From an uncultured Anaeroplasmataceae bacterium (GTDB lineage Bacteria > Bacillota_I > Bacilli_A > Acholeplasmatales > Anaeroplasmataceae), in assembly GCA_947589245.1 (NCBI GenBank), contig CANQBD010000003.1, forward strand, positions 25,310 to 89,309: a stretch of DNA of 64,000 nucleotides. The letters run 5' to 3'. A program made the translations under genes and the position numbers. Below are positions 8,023 through 17,903 of this stretch, piece by piece. The notes under the pieces are model-generated. The model was not told the DNA's origin. It saw nothing but the letters and a program-made list of their open reading frames with translations, and did no database searches. Each line of letters opens with the position of its first letter. The first letter of the stretch is position 1.

Positions 8023-10695
8023 CTAGATATAAATTATTCTTCCTATAAAAGATAAATTTTCAAAAATTGAAGCTATCTCTTTCATTTCTTTAGGAATATA
8101 TAAAAAATCAATATATTGCTGAATATTAATTCTATCAAAGACTCGTTTAATTTCGCTATTTAATGTATATTCACCTTTAATATTAAGCCCTATCAGCATT
8201 GAACCAATCATAATTTCAGTTCCTTTTTGGTTTTTGTACCACTTAGAATCAGTTATTCCATGTAGCACATCCATATCTATATCATCTGGTACGCTAATAT
8301 TAGCCATGTCCATCATCCAATAATTTGTGTATTCCTTGGTGATAGAATTATAACCATTGTATGAGACAGTACCCTTAATGGTTGAAGGTAAAACCAATGT
8401 TTGACATTTAACTTCCCTAAAACAATTTAGAAATAAATATTTGATACTATTAGGTACAATAATATCATTATTTTCAGCTGGATTTAATGCCAAAATAAGC
8501 GTATCTTTAGTCTTATTTAAAATATAATCCTCCGTTTTAACAAAATAAGGATGATCCTCAGGAATCTGGAATTTAAGTGATGATTTTTTATTCAAATACC
8601 AAATGTTATCAATAAATTTAACACTAGCAGGTAAAATTAAATTCTTAATATTCGAAAAATATATACACTCAAAATTGATATATTCTAAAGAACCCTGCTC
8701 ATTAAAATTAATAACTTCCAATTCTTGAGAAATAATTTTTAATCTTATTTCTCTAATAGTGCTAGACAAGTTTAAATGTCTAATAGTTGCAAAAGTAAAA
8801 TTAATTTTATCTAGTACTTCCATTCCTTCGGGAATAATCAAAGTATCAATATTAGCAAAATCAAATGAGTTTTCATTTAAAGCATAATCCAAGGTTAGCT
8901 GAAAGCTACTCTTAGGTTCAATAAACATTATTAATTCATCTTTCATAAAAGAATTTTTAAATAAAATACCATCCTTAATATAAAGATAATGATTGTTTTC
9001 AGAAATTATCAAAGATTTTATCTTTTTCAAGCGTTCATTTTCATATTTAAAATGCCGAACTTCAGCACTTAAAAAACAATATTCCAAATTACTTATAATT
9101 GAACTTGTCACTTCTAAAACTGGTAAATCATTAAAAGTATTGGGAATAAAACCAATTAAATGATCTGAACTATTTAAGCTATAACTATATCCTAAAACAC
9201 CATCAATTTCCACCAAAGTTTTATCAAAGAAAGCATCAGAATAATATGAAGGTGTTGAGACACTCCTACCATAGATAACATCACCAGAGTTGATAAGCGA
9301 AAAATCATCTATTTTATTAGTATAATTATAATCTAAATACCAATCATAAAATTCAAAGCTATTTTTTGTGATACCTAAATAAAAGCTTGGACCTAATTTT
9401 ATAAATTCATTATATCCTACTTCCAGCATTCCATACTTTTGTGTTTCAATAAAGAAAGTAAAATCATAGTAAGAATAATATATTAAATCATAAACATATT
9501 CACTATTTTCACGTTTCTCCCATTTACCTATCGCATTGTCTTTTTTAGGAATAGCCGGTGGTGAGGAATTAAATGGTAATTTTGTTATCAATTCTCCCTG
9601 ATAATAATATTCATATTCAATTGGTCTGAAATTGACAATTACATCGGTATCAGAAGTTATTTCCGTCAAATCACAACTAAAATCTTGAACAACATAATTA
9701 GGCATCTGATAATTAAATTCAATTGAATCTCCAGCCATTATTTGCGTTTCATATAAAAAATTATCTAAAGTCCAGGCAAAAAAACGTACTGTAATAGTTT
9801 CCAAAATAGATGCATAAATTGGATAAATAGCCATTGATTTTAAAACATTTGTACCATCATTACTCCAACCAATAAACAGCTTCCCTAATTCTTCCTTAGG
9901 GATAGGTGGTATTGTAGATTCCCCAATTTTGACAACTTGTCGCGATAAGACATCACCATTAAGATCATAATATATAACCTCACATGACCCAGATTGATAA
10001 ATTGAATAAACATCCAAATTACTCTGAATATTAGAAAAATCCTTATCCCAGCCATAAAAAATATAATCATCATAGGATTCCATAACCGGTGGTGTTGCAG
10101 AGCTTCCTAAATTGACATATTCTTCTTTAATTAAAATACTCTCATGATAAAATCTAACTCTAAAAGTCGGCAATGTCGAATAACGAGGATATAAACTAAT
10201 TACCTCACTATTTACTTCATTAGAATATGGTTTTTGGAAAGTTTCATCTAAATACCAATTATAAAAATAAAGATTATCTTTAGTTGGTTTTTCAATATCA
10301 TAGGCACTCTGTTTCAAATAATAATCCTTAGCTAAATCCTTATGAACCACAAATAAATGACTATTTGAAAGGAGATTAGAATCATACAAATAAAGTTCAA
10401 CTTCTAAGCTTTTATTATTGTAATTTATATTAATAATATGCCTACCAGGTTCACTAAGCTTAGCCAAATCTTCTTTTGAAAGCATATCTTCTGTCACTAT
10501 TTTTTGTTCGATAAAATTATCAGAATATGTAACATCAAACCAAAGATTATCCAATTGGAAATTTTCTATTCGACAAGCAAGGTGAGTATCTGGAGAAGTG
10601 ATTTTCATATCAATTACTTCTCTTTCAACACCCTTAGAACAACTAAATAAGAGAAATGGTACCAAAATGAATAATATAATCATTGTTTTTTTCAT
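8023..10695 (-). CDS. Lipoprotein with InlB-type repeats and BspA-like LRRs
   Basis: 890 residues, with a lipoprotein signal ending at Cys19 (LLFSC). The N-terminal half (about residues 100-480) carries several InlB/Listeria-Bacteroides-type units, recognised by motifs such as DYIFYGWDKDFSNI, LFIGWSNDGTN and FEFYDWYLDYNYTN, which form small beta-grasp modules in internalin B. The C-terminal third holds degenerate BspA-like leucine-rich repeats (TLIIPEGMEVLDKI, NLILPASVKFID, DIIVPNSIKYLF). The start ATG overlaps the stop of the upstream gene by 4 bp, so the two are translationally coupled. It probably acts as a surface adhesin or substrate-binding scaffold. No catalytic motif is visible. Confidence 0.85.
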   Translation of the reverse strand: MKKTMIILFILVPFLLFSCSKGVEREVIDMKITSPDTHLACRIENFQLDNLWFDVTYSDNFIEQKIVTEDMLSKEDLAKLSEPGRHIININYNNKSLEVELYLYDSNLLSNSHLFVVHKDLAKDYYLKQSAYDIEKPTKDNLYFYNWYLDETFQKPYSNEVNSEVISLYPRYSTLPTFRVRFYHESILIKEEYVNLGSSATPPVMESYDDYIFYGWDKDFSNIQSNLDVYSIYQSGSCEVIYYDLNGDVLSRQVVKIGESTIPPIPKEELGKLFIGWSNDGTNVLKSMAIYPIYASILETITVRFFAWTLDNFLYETQIMAGDSIEFNYQMPNYVVQDFSCDLTEITSDTDVIVNFRPIEYEYYYQGELITKLPFNSSPPAIPKKDNAIGKWEKRENSEYVYDLIYYSYYDFTFFIETQKYGMLEVGYNEFIKLGPSFYLGITKNSFEFYDWYLDYNYTNKIDDFSLINSGDVIYGRSVSTPSYYSDAFFDKTLVEIDGVLGYSYSLNSSDHLIGFIPNTFNDLPVLEVTSSIISNLEYCFLSAEVRHFKYENERLKKIKSLIISENNHYLYIKDGILFKNSFMKDELIMFIEPKSSFQLTLDYALNENSFDFANIDTLIIPEGMEVLDKINFTFATIRHLNLSSTIREIRLKIISQELEVINFNEQGSLEYINFECIYFSNIKNLILPASVKFIDNIWYLNKKSSLKFQIPEDHPYFVKTEDYILNKTKDTLILALNPAENNDIIVPNSIKYLFLNCFREVKCQTLVLPSTIKGTVSYNGYNSITKEYTNYWMMDMANISVPDDIDMDVLHGITDSKWYKNQKGTEIMIGSMLIGLNIKGEYTLNSEIKRVFDRINIQQYIDFLYIPKEMKEIASIFENLSFIGRIIYI

Positions 10696-12473
10696 TCATT
10701 TATTCCCCCTACTTCTATTAATAATTCATCAGTTTTTTTTGAATATAAATTACCATTCAAACTGTAATAATACTCATTGTCTTCATCAACAACAAAAGCG
10801 CCAATAGTTTGACCTAAAGCTTTTTCCAAGTCATAAATATAGTCAATTCCTTCATCAATAACGATAATCTGACAATTATTAAAAGCTTCGGCACTAACTC
10901 CTAAAACAGTCATTTCCTTTGCAGCCACATTTAGAATTTTTTTGGTTAACCAAATATTTTGATAATTAATAAAGCCTTCAATATAAACACCATTTTTTTC
11001 AATATTATAATCCAATTTAACTCTTGTAATATCTATAAAAGAATAATCATCTTCAATTGCCAAACCATAGACATCGACAATATTACTATTAAAACTTTGG
11101 CCTAATTCTTTGGTATAATTTTCATCTAAATACCATTTATAATAGACATTTTTATTGAGAATCATCGCCACATAAAAACTCAAGTTATTAGTTACATTAT
11201 CACTATTTTTCACCATAAATGTTTCAGTACTATTTGGTAAATGAACATTAAAATATTCACCTTTTTTTTCATAGACAAGGTCAAATCTTGTCCAATTATT
11301 TTCAGCTCTTTGCCAAACGGCTAAATATTCATTAGTATCAGGATATTTAGGTGGATTTTCAATTGATAAACCTGAATAATATAAAATATTATCGATGTAA
11401 TAATAGTAAACATAGGGTGTCAAATAAACAATAATCTGAAGGTCACTATAAATGTTGTCAAGTGGTGAACTATATCCAACTACTTTATATCGGTCATCAT
11501 TGTTAACAAATGACGCTGTTCCACCTGCTTCTACTTCACAAGAGGATAAAAGATTGCCGGTCGTATCTAAAAACTCCACATTATAAGTGGTTCCATTTAA
11601 GGCATAAATTGGAAAAATATCAAGATGATTATCAATATTAGTTAATGAATCAGTCCAACCTAAAAAAATATAACCCTCTATGTGAGGTGCTTCTGGGGGA
11701 TTTAAACTACCTCCCTTTGTAACTACTTTATACGCAAGCAATTCATTATTTTTAGTAAAAAAACGAACAACGGCTTGGCCAGATTTATATAATATAGCTC
11801 GAATATCTAAATCATGATCAGTACTTAATAAATAAGTATCCCAATCATAAAATAAATATGAATCTGGAATATCCGGAGTAAAATATTCAATCATTTCACC
11901 TGTGATGACATATTTTCTTTTAACTAGCCTTTCTAAAACATAATAATCAATCTTGTAAGTTTTTGTTTCAGACCACATCGGATAAAGCTGGACAATTTTC
12001 TTTTGACCATCAACATAATCAATAGTTTTGGCCTCATCGGCAAACCAGCCATAAAAATAATAATTATTTTTAATTGGTGGCAAGGAATTTAAGATTGATG
12101 TTGCCGTAAAGATATTAAGCTTTTTATCATCGTAATAATAATAGATGTAATTGTCTCTAATAATTTCTTCATTATAAATAAAAATATCAAATTCGTACTG
12201 ATAGTTTTCAATTAATAATTTTAAGTGCTGTAATCCTATCTCTTTAGTGAATGTTTCACTTAGATCTTCTTCATTAACCACTATATGACGACTTTTGTTT
12301 TTAGAATATTCTAATCTTAAAACAATTCTATCTAGTCTAAAATCATTTATATTTTGAATGATAGAATTCTCATCACTAGCTATTTTTATATTGGTAATTT
12401 CATTGGCATTATTACTACATGAAATTAAAAAAATTAATATTAATGAACATAATGCTAAGATAACTCTTTTCAT
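10692..12473 (-). CDS. Lipoprotein with InlB-type repeats (first gene of operon)
   Basis: 593 residues. A lipoprotein signal ends at Cys19 (FLISC). The body repeats the architecture of the N-terminal half of the next gene: InlB-like units with NNYYFYGWFADEAKT, SYLFYDWDTYLLS and GYIFLGWTDSLTNI. A short BspA-like end follows (EAFNNCQIIVIDEGI). It lacks the long LRR tail of its neighbour and looks like a shortened paralog. The start has GGAG 9 bp upstream. A TTGACA-17-TATTAT promoter lies at 12515-12543. It begins a three-gene operon ending at 6627, divergent from the two-component system at 12671, which might control it; that link is inference. Confidence 0.85.
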   Translation of the reverse strand: MKRVILALCSLILIFLISCSNNANEITNIKIASDENSIIQNINDFRLDRIVLRLEYSKNKSRHIVVNEEDLSETFTKEIGLQHLKLLIENYQYEFDIFIYNEEIIRDNYIYYYYDDKKLNIFTATSILNSLPPIKNNYYFYGWFADEAKTIDYVDGQKKIVQLYPMWSETKTYKIDYYVLERLVKRKYVITGEMIEYFTPDIPDSYLFYDWDTYLLSTDHDLDIRAILYKSGQAVVRFFTKNNELLAYKVVTKGGSLNPPEAPHIEGYIFLGWTDSLTNIDNHLDIFPIYALNGTTYNVEFLDTTGNLLSSCEVEAGGTASFVNNDDRYKVVGYSSPLDNIYSDLQIIVYLTPYVYYYYIDNILYYSGLSIENPPKYPDTNEYLAVWQRAENNWTRFDLVYEKKGEYFNVHLPNSTETFMVKNSDNVTNNLSFYVAMILNKNVYYKWYLDENYTKELGQSFNSNIVDVYGLAIEDDYSFIDITRVKLDYNIEKNGVYIEGFINYQNIWLTKKILNVAAKEMTVLGVSAEAFNNCQIIVIDEGIDYIYDLEKALGQTIGAFVVDEDNEYYYSLNGNLYSKKTDELLIEVGGINE

Positions 12474-12514
12474 AATTTACTCCATAATACATTGATTTAT
12501 ATTGATAAATTTAT

Positions 12515-12543
12515 ATAATATATATTATAATATAAAATGTCAA
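12515..12543 (-). promoter_or_regulatory. Promoter of the lipoprotein operon
   Basis: On the minus strand TTGACA (12543-12538) is followed after 17 bp by TATTAT (12520-12515), about 40 bp before the start at 12473. This is one of the best sigma-A-type promoters in the window. Confidence 0.75.
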
Positions 12544-12635
12544 TTAATACATAAAAAAATATTTTTTTAGCACCAAATGTAAAAAAAAACATTATAATTG
12601 TAAATTATAACTATGCCGAAAAATGAAATATTTTG

Positions 12636-12641
12636 TATAAT
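12636..12641 (+). promoter_or_regulatory. -10 box for the two-component operon
   Basis: TATAAT lies 30 bp upstream of the regulator start at 12671, with AGGAG in between. No good -35 hexamer is seen at the right distance, which would fit an activator-dependent promoter. Confidence 0.5.
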
Positions 12642-12670
12642 ATATACATATGTATTAGGAGATAAATAAT

Positions 12671-13378
12671 ATGGATGTTATTATATTAGATGATGAAAAA
12701 GAAACTATAAGTAATTTAGTTGAAATAATTAAAAAATTTGATTCTTCCTGCCAAATTGATATTTTCAATAATTCAAATTCTTTATTTTTAGCTTTAGAAA
12801 AATCAAAGCAGGCTATCGTGTTTTTAGATATCTTTATCCCTTATGAATCAGGAATAGAATTATCTAAAAAAATCAATGAAATGTATTCCCATGTTCCAAT
12901 CATTTTCATAAGTGGCAAGCCTAAAGAAACTTTCGATGTTTACGATGGTAAACACATCTATTTTTTAGAAAAGCCATTTGAAGAACAAAAAGTTTTTAAA
13001 GCCTTAAATTTAGCTCTGGAATATCAATCTAAAGCATTCTTTACTTATAGTAGATTTAAAAGACTCTTTATGATTCCTATAAATGATATAGTCTATTTTG
13101 AATCAAATGGTAGAATCATTCAAATATTTACGACAAATAATAAAGAAATGGATTCTTTCTTTTCGACCCTAGATGATGTTCAAAAAGATTTAGGATTTCC
13201 ATTTTTAAGAGCTAATAAATCTTTCTTAATTAATCCATACTATATCGCAGCCATTGGTGGTAATAAGATATTCATCAAAAATATTTCTAAAAATTCAAGC
13301 ATTGCTAAAGAAATAAATATTACCAGAAATTATAAAAAGGAAGTTATGGATTATGTACTATCTCATAAACACAATTAA
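12671..13378 (+). CDS. LytTR-family response regulator (AgrA/LytR type)
   Basis: 235 residues. Residues 1-115 are a CheY-like receiver: acidic pair D7/D8, phospho-acceptor D53 in VFLDIFIP, and conserved K101 in FLEKPF. Residues ~125-230 form a LytTR DNA-binding domain (MIPINDIVYFESNGR, FLRANKSFLINPYYI). LytTR regulators usually bind paired repeats upstream of genes for surface, virulence or bacteriocin functions. It is preceded by AGGAG and overlaps the kinase gene by 26 bp. The divergent lipoprotein operon and the convergent ABC exporter are candidate targets by position only. Confidence 0.92.
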   Translation: MDVIILDDEKETISNLVEIIKKFDSSCQIDIFNNSNSLFLALEKSKQAIVFLDIFIPYESGIELSKKINEMYSHVPIIFISGKPKETFDVYDGKHIYFLEKPFEEQKVFKALNLALEYQSKAFFTYSRFKRLFMIPINDIVYFESNGRIIQIFTTNNKEMDSFFSTLDDVQKDLGFPFLRANKSFLINPYYIAAIGGNKIFIKNISKNSSIAKEINITRNYKKEVMDYVLSHKHN

Positions 13379-14615
13379 TTATATAATTATGTTATTATTA
13401 TTTATCTTCATATTTAAAATTAAAAAACAGAACATTTATAAGCTTATGGCTATAAGTGTTTTTTTTATTGGTCTTATACTCTACTTGACATTAGGAAATT
13501 TAGAATTGACTATTCAAATCAATAATTATAAATATAATCTTCTTCTTTCCCTAATCTTATCTTTGACCTTATTTAGCATAAGCCTTTGTTTAGATGATTG
13601 GCGGTCATTTTTATTTTGTCTTCTACCATTTTTTACTGATTTAGCAGCTAAGTGTCTATTAAGTAATGCCTTAGGAATTTTATTTAATGAAGTAAATAAA
13701 GCTCAGTACTACTATTGGTCGCCATATCTCTTAATATCAAATAATTTCTTTTATGCCTTCATTTTACTTCTATATTATTTTACAAAACGAATAAATAAAG
13801 CGGAAGATAATAAGGCCATTTCAATTTTATACATAGTCATTCTAACTATCGAATTAATAAGCTTCTTAATCATCAATTTAAACCTCTTAAAAACGATATT
13901 TTTTGTTCCAGCAGATTATCCAAAAGTTATATTATTAAATGTATTATTTATCATTCTATTCATTACTACTTTATTTGCTATATATTTTATTCAAAATCTT
14001 ATTATCAAGAAAAACAATATGATTAATAAATATAATAATGAATTGCTTTTAAATGACTTTAAAAAAATATACATTTCTAAGCAAGAAGAGTTATTCAAAA
14101 TGCGGCATGACATTGCTAATATTGTTGAGACTTTAAAAACCTTAGAATCCTTACAAGCTATGGATATTGCTTCTACTCTTTCTAACCAAATAAAAGAAAT
14201 CAAAGATATTTATTTTACTGAAAATGAATTAGTAAATGCCATTTTAGTTCATAAAATTAATTGTGCTAAAGAATTAGGAATTGAAGTAACCACCGAAATC
14301 AAACTCCAAAAAGACATAAAAATGGCTAATGCTGATCTGATATCATTAATAACAAATTTGTTTGACAATGCGATTGAGGCAGCTAGTAAAACTTTGAAAA
14401 AAGAAATATATCTTACAATAAATCAAACTGATTCTGCTTTAGAAATTTCTTTCCTAAATACTTATGATAAGGATATAATCATAACAAAAGAAAATCCTCA
14501 GTATCACCAATATGGTCAAAAAATCATCTCTAATATTGTTAAAAAATATAAAGGGCAATTAATTGTTCAACCAAATGATATTGAATATAAAGTATTTATT
14601 ATATTAAAACTATAA
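13353..14615 (+). CDS. AgrC-like sensor histidine kinase (GHKL type)
   Basis: 420 residues. Six or seven membrane segments fill residues ~5-215, followed by a dimerisation helix with phospho-acceptor H252 (KMRHDIANIV). The C-terminal GHKL ATPase has a clear N-box (ITNLFDNAIEAA, N335 and N339). The G-box is degenerate: YGQKIISNIVKKYKG replaces the usual GxGL. The membrane part has no recognised extracellular sensor, as in peptide-sensing AgrC/BlpH kinases. The start overlaps the regulator's end by 26 bp and has AAGGAAG upstream; a later Met at position 13 is a weaker candidate. No AgrD-like peptide gene was seen nearby. Confidence 0.88.
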   Translation: MYYLINTINYIIMLLLFIFIFKIKKQNIYKLMAISVFFIGLILYLTLGNLELTIQINNYKYNLLLSLILSLTLFSISLCLDDWRSFLFCLLPFFTDLAAKCLLSNALGILFNEVNKAQYYYWSPYLLISNNFFYAFILLLYYFTKRINKAEDNKAISILYIVILTIELISFLIINLNLLKTIFFVPADYPKVILLNVLFIILFITTLFAIYFIQNLIIKKNNMINKYNNELLLNDFKKIYISKQEELFKMRHDIANIVETLKTLESLQAMDIASTLSNQIKEIKDIYFTENELVNAILVHKINCAKELGIEVTTEIKLQKDIKMANADLISLITNLFDNAIEAASKTLKKEIYLTINQTDSALEISFLNTYDKDIIITKENPQYHQYGQKIISNIVKKYKGQLIVQPNDIEYKVFIILKL

Positions 14616-14621
14616 TTATTT

Positions 14622-14650
14622 AAAACTAATGCTTAAGTATTAGTTTTTTT
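14622..14650 (+). terminator. Terminator of the two-component operon
   Basis: AAAACTAAT and ATTAGTTTT arms with an 8-base loop, followed by a T-run, 7 bp after the kinase stop. Confidence 0.8.
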
Positions 14651-14680
14651 CTTTAGTAATCTAAATTAATAAATAAATGC

Positions 14681-14699
14681 CTTAATCAAAATGATTAAG
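14681..14699 (-). terminator. Possible terminator of the ABC exporter operon
   Basis: CTTAATC-aaaat-GATTAAG hairpin about 100 bp beyond the permease stop. The minus-strand tail is only moderately T-rich (GCATTTATTTATT), so it is a weak call. Confidence 0.4.
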
Positions 14700-14802
14700 A
14701 CATCTTTAGAAATTAAAGTTATAATTAAAAATCCTAAAAAACGCTAAATATATTATACTTACACTTGTATTTTATGAAAAATTATGGCTTTAAAAGATAA
14801 GC

Positions 14803-17109
14803 TTATTCTACTGATTTTAAAGATTCAACCATTTCAACCTTATTAGTCAAGAAGGCAAATAGTAAATTAATTAATAAGCTACTACCACATGTTATAAGAA
14901 CTGTCCATAAATATGATGTAACATTAATGTGATAAATATAGGCAATTAAAGGATTTTCATTAATGGAAAGCACGGCCACTAAAAGTGGATAACCAAATAA
15001 TAAGCCAATTAAGGCACCAACAAAGGTTAAAAAGATTATTTCAATCATAAATGATGAGGCCACCTCAAAGCGTGAAAAGCCTAAGACCTTCAAAGTTGCA
15101 ATATCTTTCACTCTTTCTTTAAAATTAAGTAATGCTAAATTATAAAGAACAACCACAGCCAAAAGAATGGCAAAAATCTTAATTGTTAAAGTCATCATCT
15201 TAATTGAGGAAATAGTATTATTAGCATGTTCACGCATCTCAGCCATCGTTTGAGTTGTTAAAACTCCTGCAATATTTGAAATAGCTGAAGCTACAGCAGC
15301 ATTTTGACTAACATCTTCTGTGCTTATCCAAGCTCCTGTTGGCTGATAGTCAATCGCACTAAACCGTGATTTAGAAATAAATAAACCCTGACTCACACAA
15401 AAATCAACTATTTGATCAACCCTAATCTGATATTTTTGATTATTATAAATAAAGCTTATTTCATCACCAACCCTACAGCCTATTTCAGCAGCAACACGGG
15501 AAGATACAATCAAAGTATCTCGTTCATAGGTCGGAGTAAAAACATGGGCTTCTTCTGGTAATAAGTAAAGGTATGAGGAGATTAAATCTTCCTTTTCAAC
15601 ATTGATGGAATATTTTGCATACTCATCAACCTCTTTAATACCTGCAATATTTCTTAATTCAGTTTCTTTGCAAGTATAGTCAGCATAGGTAACAGAAACA
15701 TCATAAGGAATGAGATTATCAAGTTCTAAATCTAAACCATAGTTAATCGTATCTTCAATTCCAAACCCGCACACAAGTAATGCACTACAGCCTAAAACAC
15801 CTAAGATAACCATTAGGGTTCTACTAATCTTTCGTTTCATATTTCTAAAAGCCATTAAAATTGTTAGCGGTATTTGCTTAAATATTTTAAACCTTGCTAA
15901 AAAGGTAGTATTCATTTGAACACTATTTTCACCTCTTAAGCTAGCGGCAGGAACCATTTTTAAGCTTTCCCAACAAGCAAAAAGACTAGTTAAAGCAGTA
16001 ATGACAATAAGTATGAAAACACTAATCAAATATTCAAACCGGAAAAAAGGTAGGTCAATAGTAGGTAATTGATATAAAATATTATACTTATTACCCATGA
16101 CATTAGGAACAATGATAGGGCCTAAAATAATCCCTAAGATAGAACCTATAAGGCCTAAAACCATAAATATCTTCATATAGTGAAATAATATTTGACTATT
16201 TTTAAAGCCTAAAGCCTTTAAAATGCCAATATTCTTCGATTCACGATTTATAAGTTGGGATATGGAAGTTAAAATAATTAAAATAGCTACTAAATAAAAG
16301 ATAACCGGAAAAATATAAATTAATTGCTTAGCTTGATTAACATCAGCATCAACAGTCATATTAGAAGGTAAATCACTTCTCTTTAAGGCATAAACAAAAT
16401 TATCATCGTTGCCAAACTTATCCTTTACCTCCGGAAAAATATCTAAGCTACCCTTTACTAAAAATTGATTATAGTAACTTTCTAAGAAGCTACTTATTAG
16501 TTCTTTAGAAAAAAGAGGATTATTCAAAGCTTGAAAAAGACTATTAACTAAAGCATCATAGCCGACATAAATAAAAGCCGGATTATAAGTAGAATTTTCT
16601 AGTGATTCAGGATGAGTCATTGTCCCACTAATTGTTAAATCAATAGCTATATTGAGGCTATTAGTGGATAATGAAACTGGTAACGAATCACCAATTTGAT
16701 AGTTGTTACGCTTAAAAAAATTTTCATCCACAAAAACCATATCAGCATCAATGGAAGCTGTTGAAGTACGATATGGTAAATTTAAGCTAGTATCTTTGGC
16801 AAAAGTTACAAGATAAATATTGTCACTACCAGATTTAGTAGGAATATAAATTCTTTTTTCATAAATGAGGTCTTTTGTTTTTAAGAATTCTTCAATTTCT
16901 TGATCATATTGTTTAGTCATAATAATGCCATCACACATATTTGACTCACTATAAATTGCTTCTAATCGGGCATCAAAATTTTTATAATTAGCCCAAATGC
17001 CCGTAAATAGAGTTACAGCTAAGGTGGCAATTAAAATAACAGATAAATAAGTTTTAAAATTATTTTTAATTTCTCTTAAAACCTTTGTATTTAAAACAGA
17101 GCCTACCAT
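14803..17109 (-). CDS. FtsX/MacB-type ABC transporter permease
   Basis: 768 residues. There is an N-terminal membrane anchor (~19-40) and a large extracellular MacB-like periplasmic-core-type domain (~41-265). Three membrane segments follow (~270-380), then a second anchor (MVILGVLGCSALLVCGFG, ~435), a second extracellular domain and a final block of three segments to the C-terminus (two FtsX domains). Such permeases pair with LolD/MacB-like ATPases and export or extract peptides, lipoproteins or antimicrobials rather than import nutrients. The start overlaps the ATPase gene by 7 bp. No BceR/BceS-like system is adjacent, though the LytTR pair is convergent just downstream. Confidence 0.88.
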   Translation of the reverse strand: MVGSVLNTKVLREIKNNFKTYLSVILIATLAVTLFTGIWANYKNFDARLEAIYSESNMCDGIIMTKQYDQEIEEFLKTKDLIYEKRIYIPTKSGSDNIYLVTFAKDTSLNLPYRTSTASIDADMVFVDENFFKRNNYQIGDSLPVSLSTNSLNIAIDLTISGTMTHPESLENSTYNPAFIYVGYDALVNSLFQALNNPLFSKELISSFLESYYNQFLVKGSLDIFPEVKDKFGNDDNFVYALKRSDLPSNMTVDADVNQAKQLIYIFPVIFYLVAILIILTSISQLINRESKNIGILKALGFKNSQILFHYMKIFMVLGLIGSILGIILGPIIVPNVMGNKYNILYQLPTIDLPFFRFEYLISVFILIVITALTSLFACWESLKMVPAASLRGENSVQMNTTFLARFKIFKQIPLTILMAFRNMKRKISRTLMVILGVLGCSALLVCGFGIEDTINYGLDLELDNLIPYDVSVTYADYTCKETELRNIAGIKEVDEYAKYSINVEKEDLISSYLYLLPEEAHVFTPTYERDTLIVSSRVAAEIGCRVGDEISFIYNNQKYQIRVDQIVDFCVSQGLFISKSRFSAIDYQPTGAWISTEDVSQNAAVASAISNIAGVLTTQTMAEMREHANNTISSIKMMTLTIKIFAILLAVVVLYNLALLNFKERVKDIATLKVLGFSRFEVASSFMIEIIFLTFVGALIGLLFGYPLLVAVLSINENPLIAYIYHINVTSYLWTVLITCGSSLLINLLFAFLTNKVEMVESLKSVE

Positions 17110-17804
17110 TCTATATCCTCAATATCTAATGGTTTAGAATTGACCTCATCCTTAATAATTTTACCATCACTTAAATGTATAACACGATCAGCTACTAACG
17201 CAATATTAGCATTATGGGTAACAATGATAACACTTTGATTACCTGTAGAGCTTATTTCCTTGAGAAGTTTCAAAATACTCTTACCAGTCTTACTATCTAA
17301 GGCTCCAGTTGGTTCATCACATAGTAAAATATCCGGTTTTTTAGCAATAGCTCTAGCAATGCTTACCCTTTGTTGTTCCCCACCACTTAAATTTGATGGA
17401 AAGTTATAAAGCCGCTTTTCTAAACCAACCATCCTTAATGCTTCTTTTGGATCAATATAATCCTTAGTATGCTCAACTGACAATTTCACATTTTCTAAAG
17501 CTGTCAAATTGGGCATTAAATTATAAAATTGGAAAACAAAGCCAACATGCTTACGCCTAAACTCAGCTAGTAGCTTATCATTATAGCTAGTTACATCCTT
17601 ACCATTTACCATATATGAGCCTGATGTAGCCTTATCCATTCCTCCTAAAATATTTAAAAGAGTGGATTTACCTGCCCCACTAGCCCCCAGTATAACAACC
17701 ATTTCTTTTGCTTCAAGCTTGAATGAAACACCAGCTAAGGCATTAATCAAAGTATCTTTGACACCATAGCTTTTCTGCAAATCAAAAACTTCAATATAAG
17801 CCAC
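17103..17804 (-). CDS. ABC transporter ATP-binding protein (LolD/MacB family)
   Basis: 233 residues from GTG at 17804. Walker [11 protein letters not shown]-loop [12 protein letters not shown], signature LSGGEQQR, Walker [13 protein letters not shown] and the H-loop (VTHN) are all present, so it should be active. It couples ATP hydrolysis to the permease that follows. The GTG at 17804 is preferred over the GTG at 17813 because GGAGTG lies 6 bp before it. No separate accessory protein is encoded beside it. Confidence 0.92.
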   Translation of the reverse strand: MAYIEVFDLQKSYGVKDTLINALAGVSFKLEAKEMVVILGASGAGKSTLLNILGGMDKATSGSYMVNGKDVTSYNDKLLAEFRRKHVGFVFQFYNLMPNLTALENVKLSVEHTKDYIDPKEALRMVGLEKRLYNFPSNLSGGEQQRVSIARAIAKKPDILLCDEPTGALDSKTGKSILKLLKEISSTGNQSVIIVTHNANIALVADRVIHLSDGKIIKDEVNSKPLDIEDIEW

Positions 17805-17891
17805 CTTAATCACTCCATAATTCTACATAATTCATATCCTAATTATAACACTATTTTTTAATAAAGTATTTATTATTTTTTAAAAAATATA

Positions 17892-17897
17892 TATAAT
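17892..17897 (+). promoter_or_regulatory. -10 box abutting the HD-hydrolase start
   Basis: TATAAT ends 6 bp before the ATG at 17904, so transcription would begin at or next to the A of the ATG. No Shine-Dalgarno sequence is present, so a leaderless mRNA is likely. The -35 region (TTTATT) is poor. Confidence 0.5.
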
Positions 17898-17903
17898 ATA
17901 CTT

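Noticed and set aside
14803..17804. Bce-type bacitracin-resistance transporter with its two-component system
   Set aside because: The permease has the two-FtsX-domain layout of general exporters, and the nearby regulators are LytTR/AgrC type rather than BceRS.
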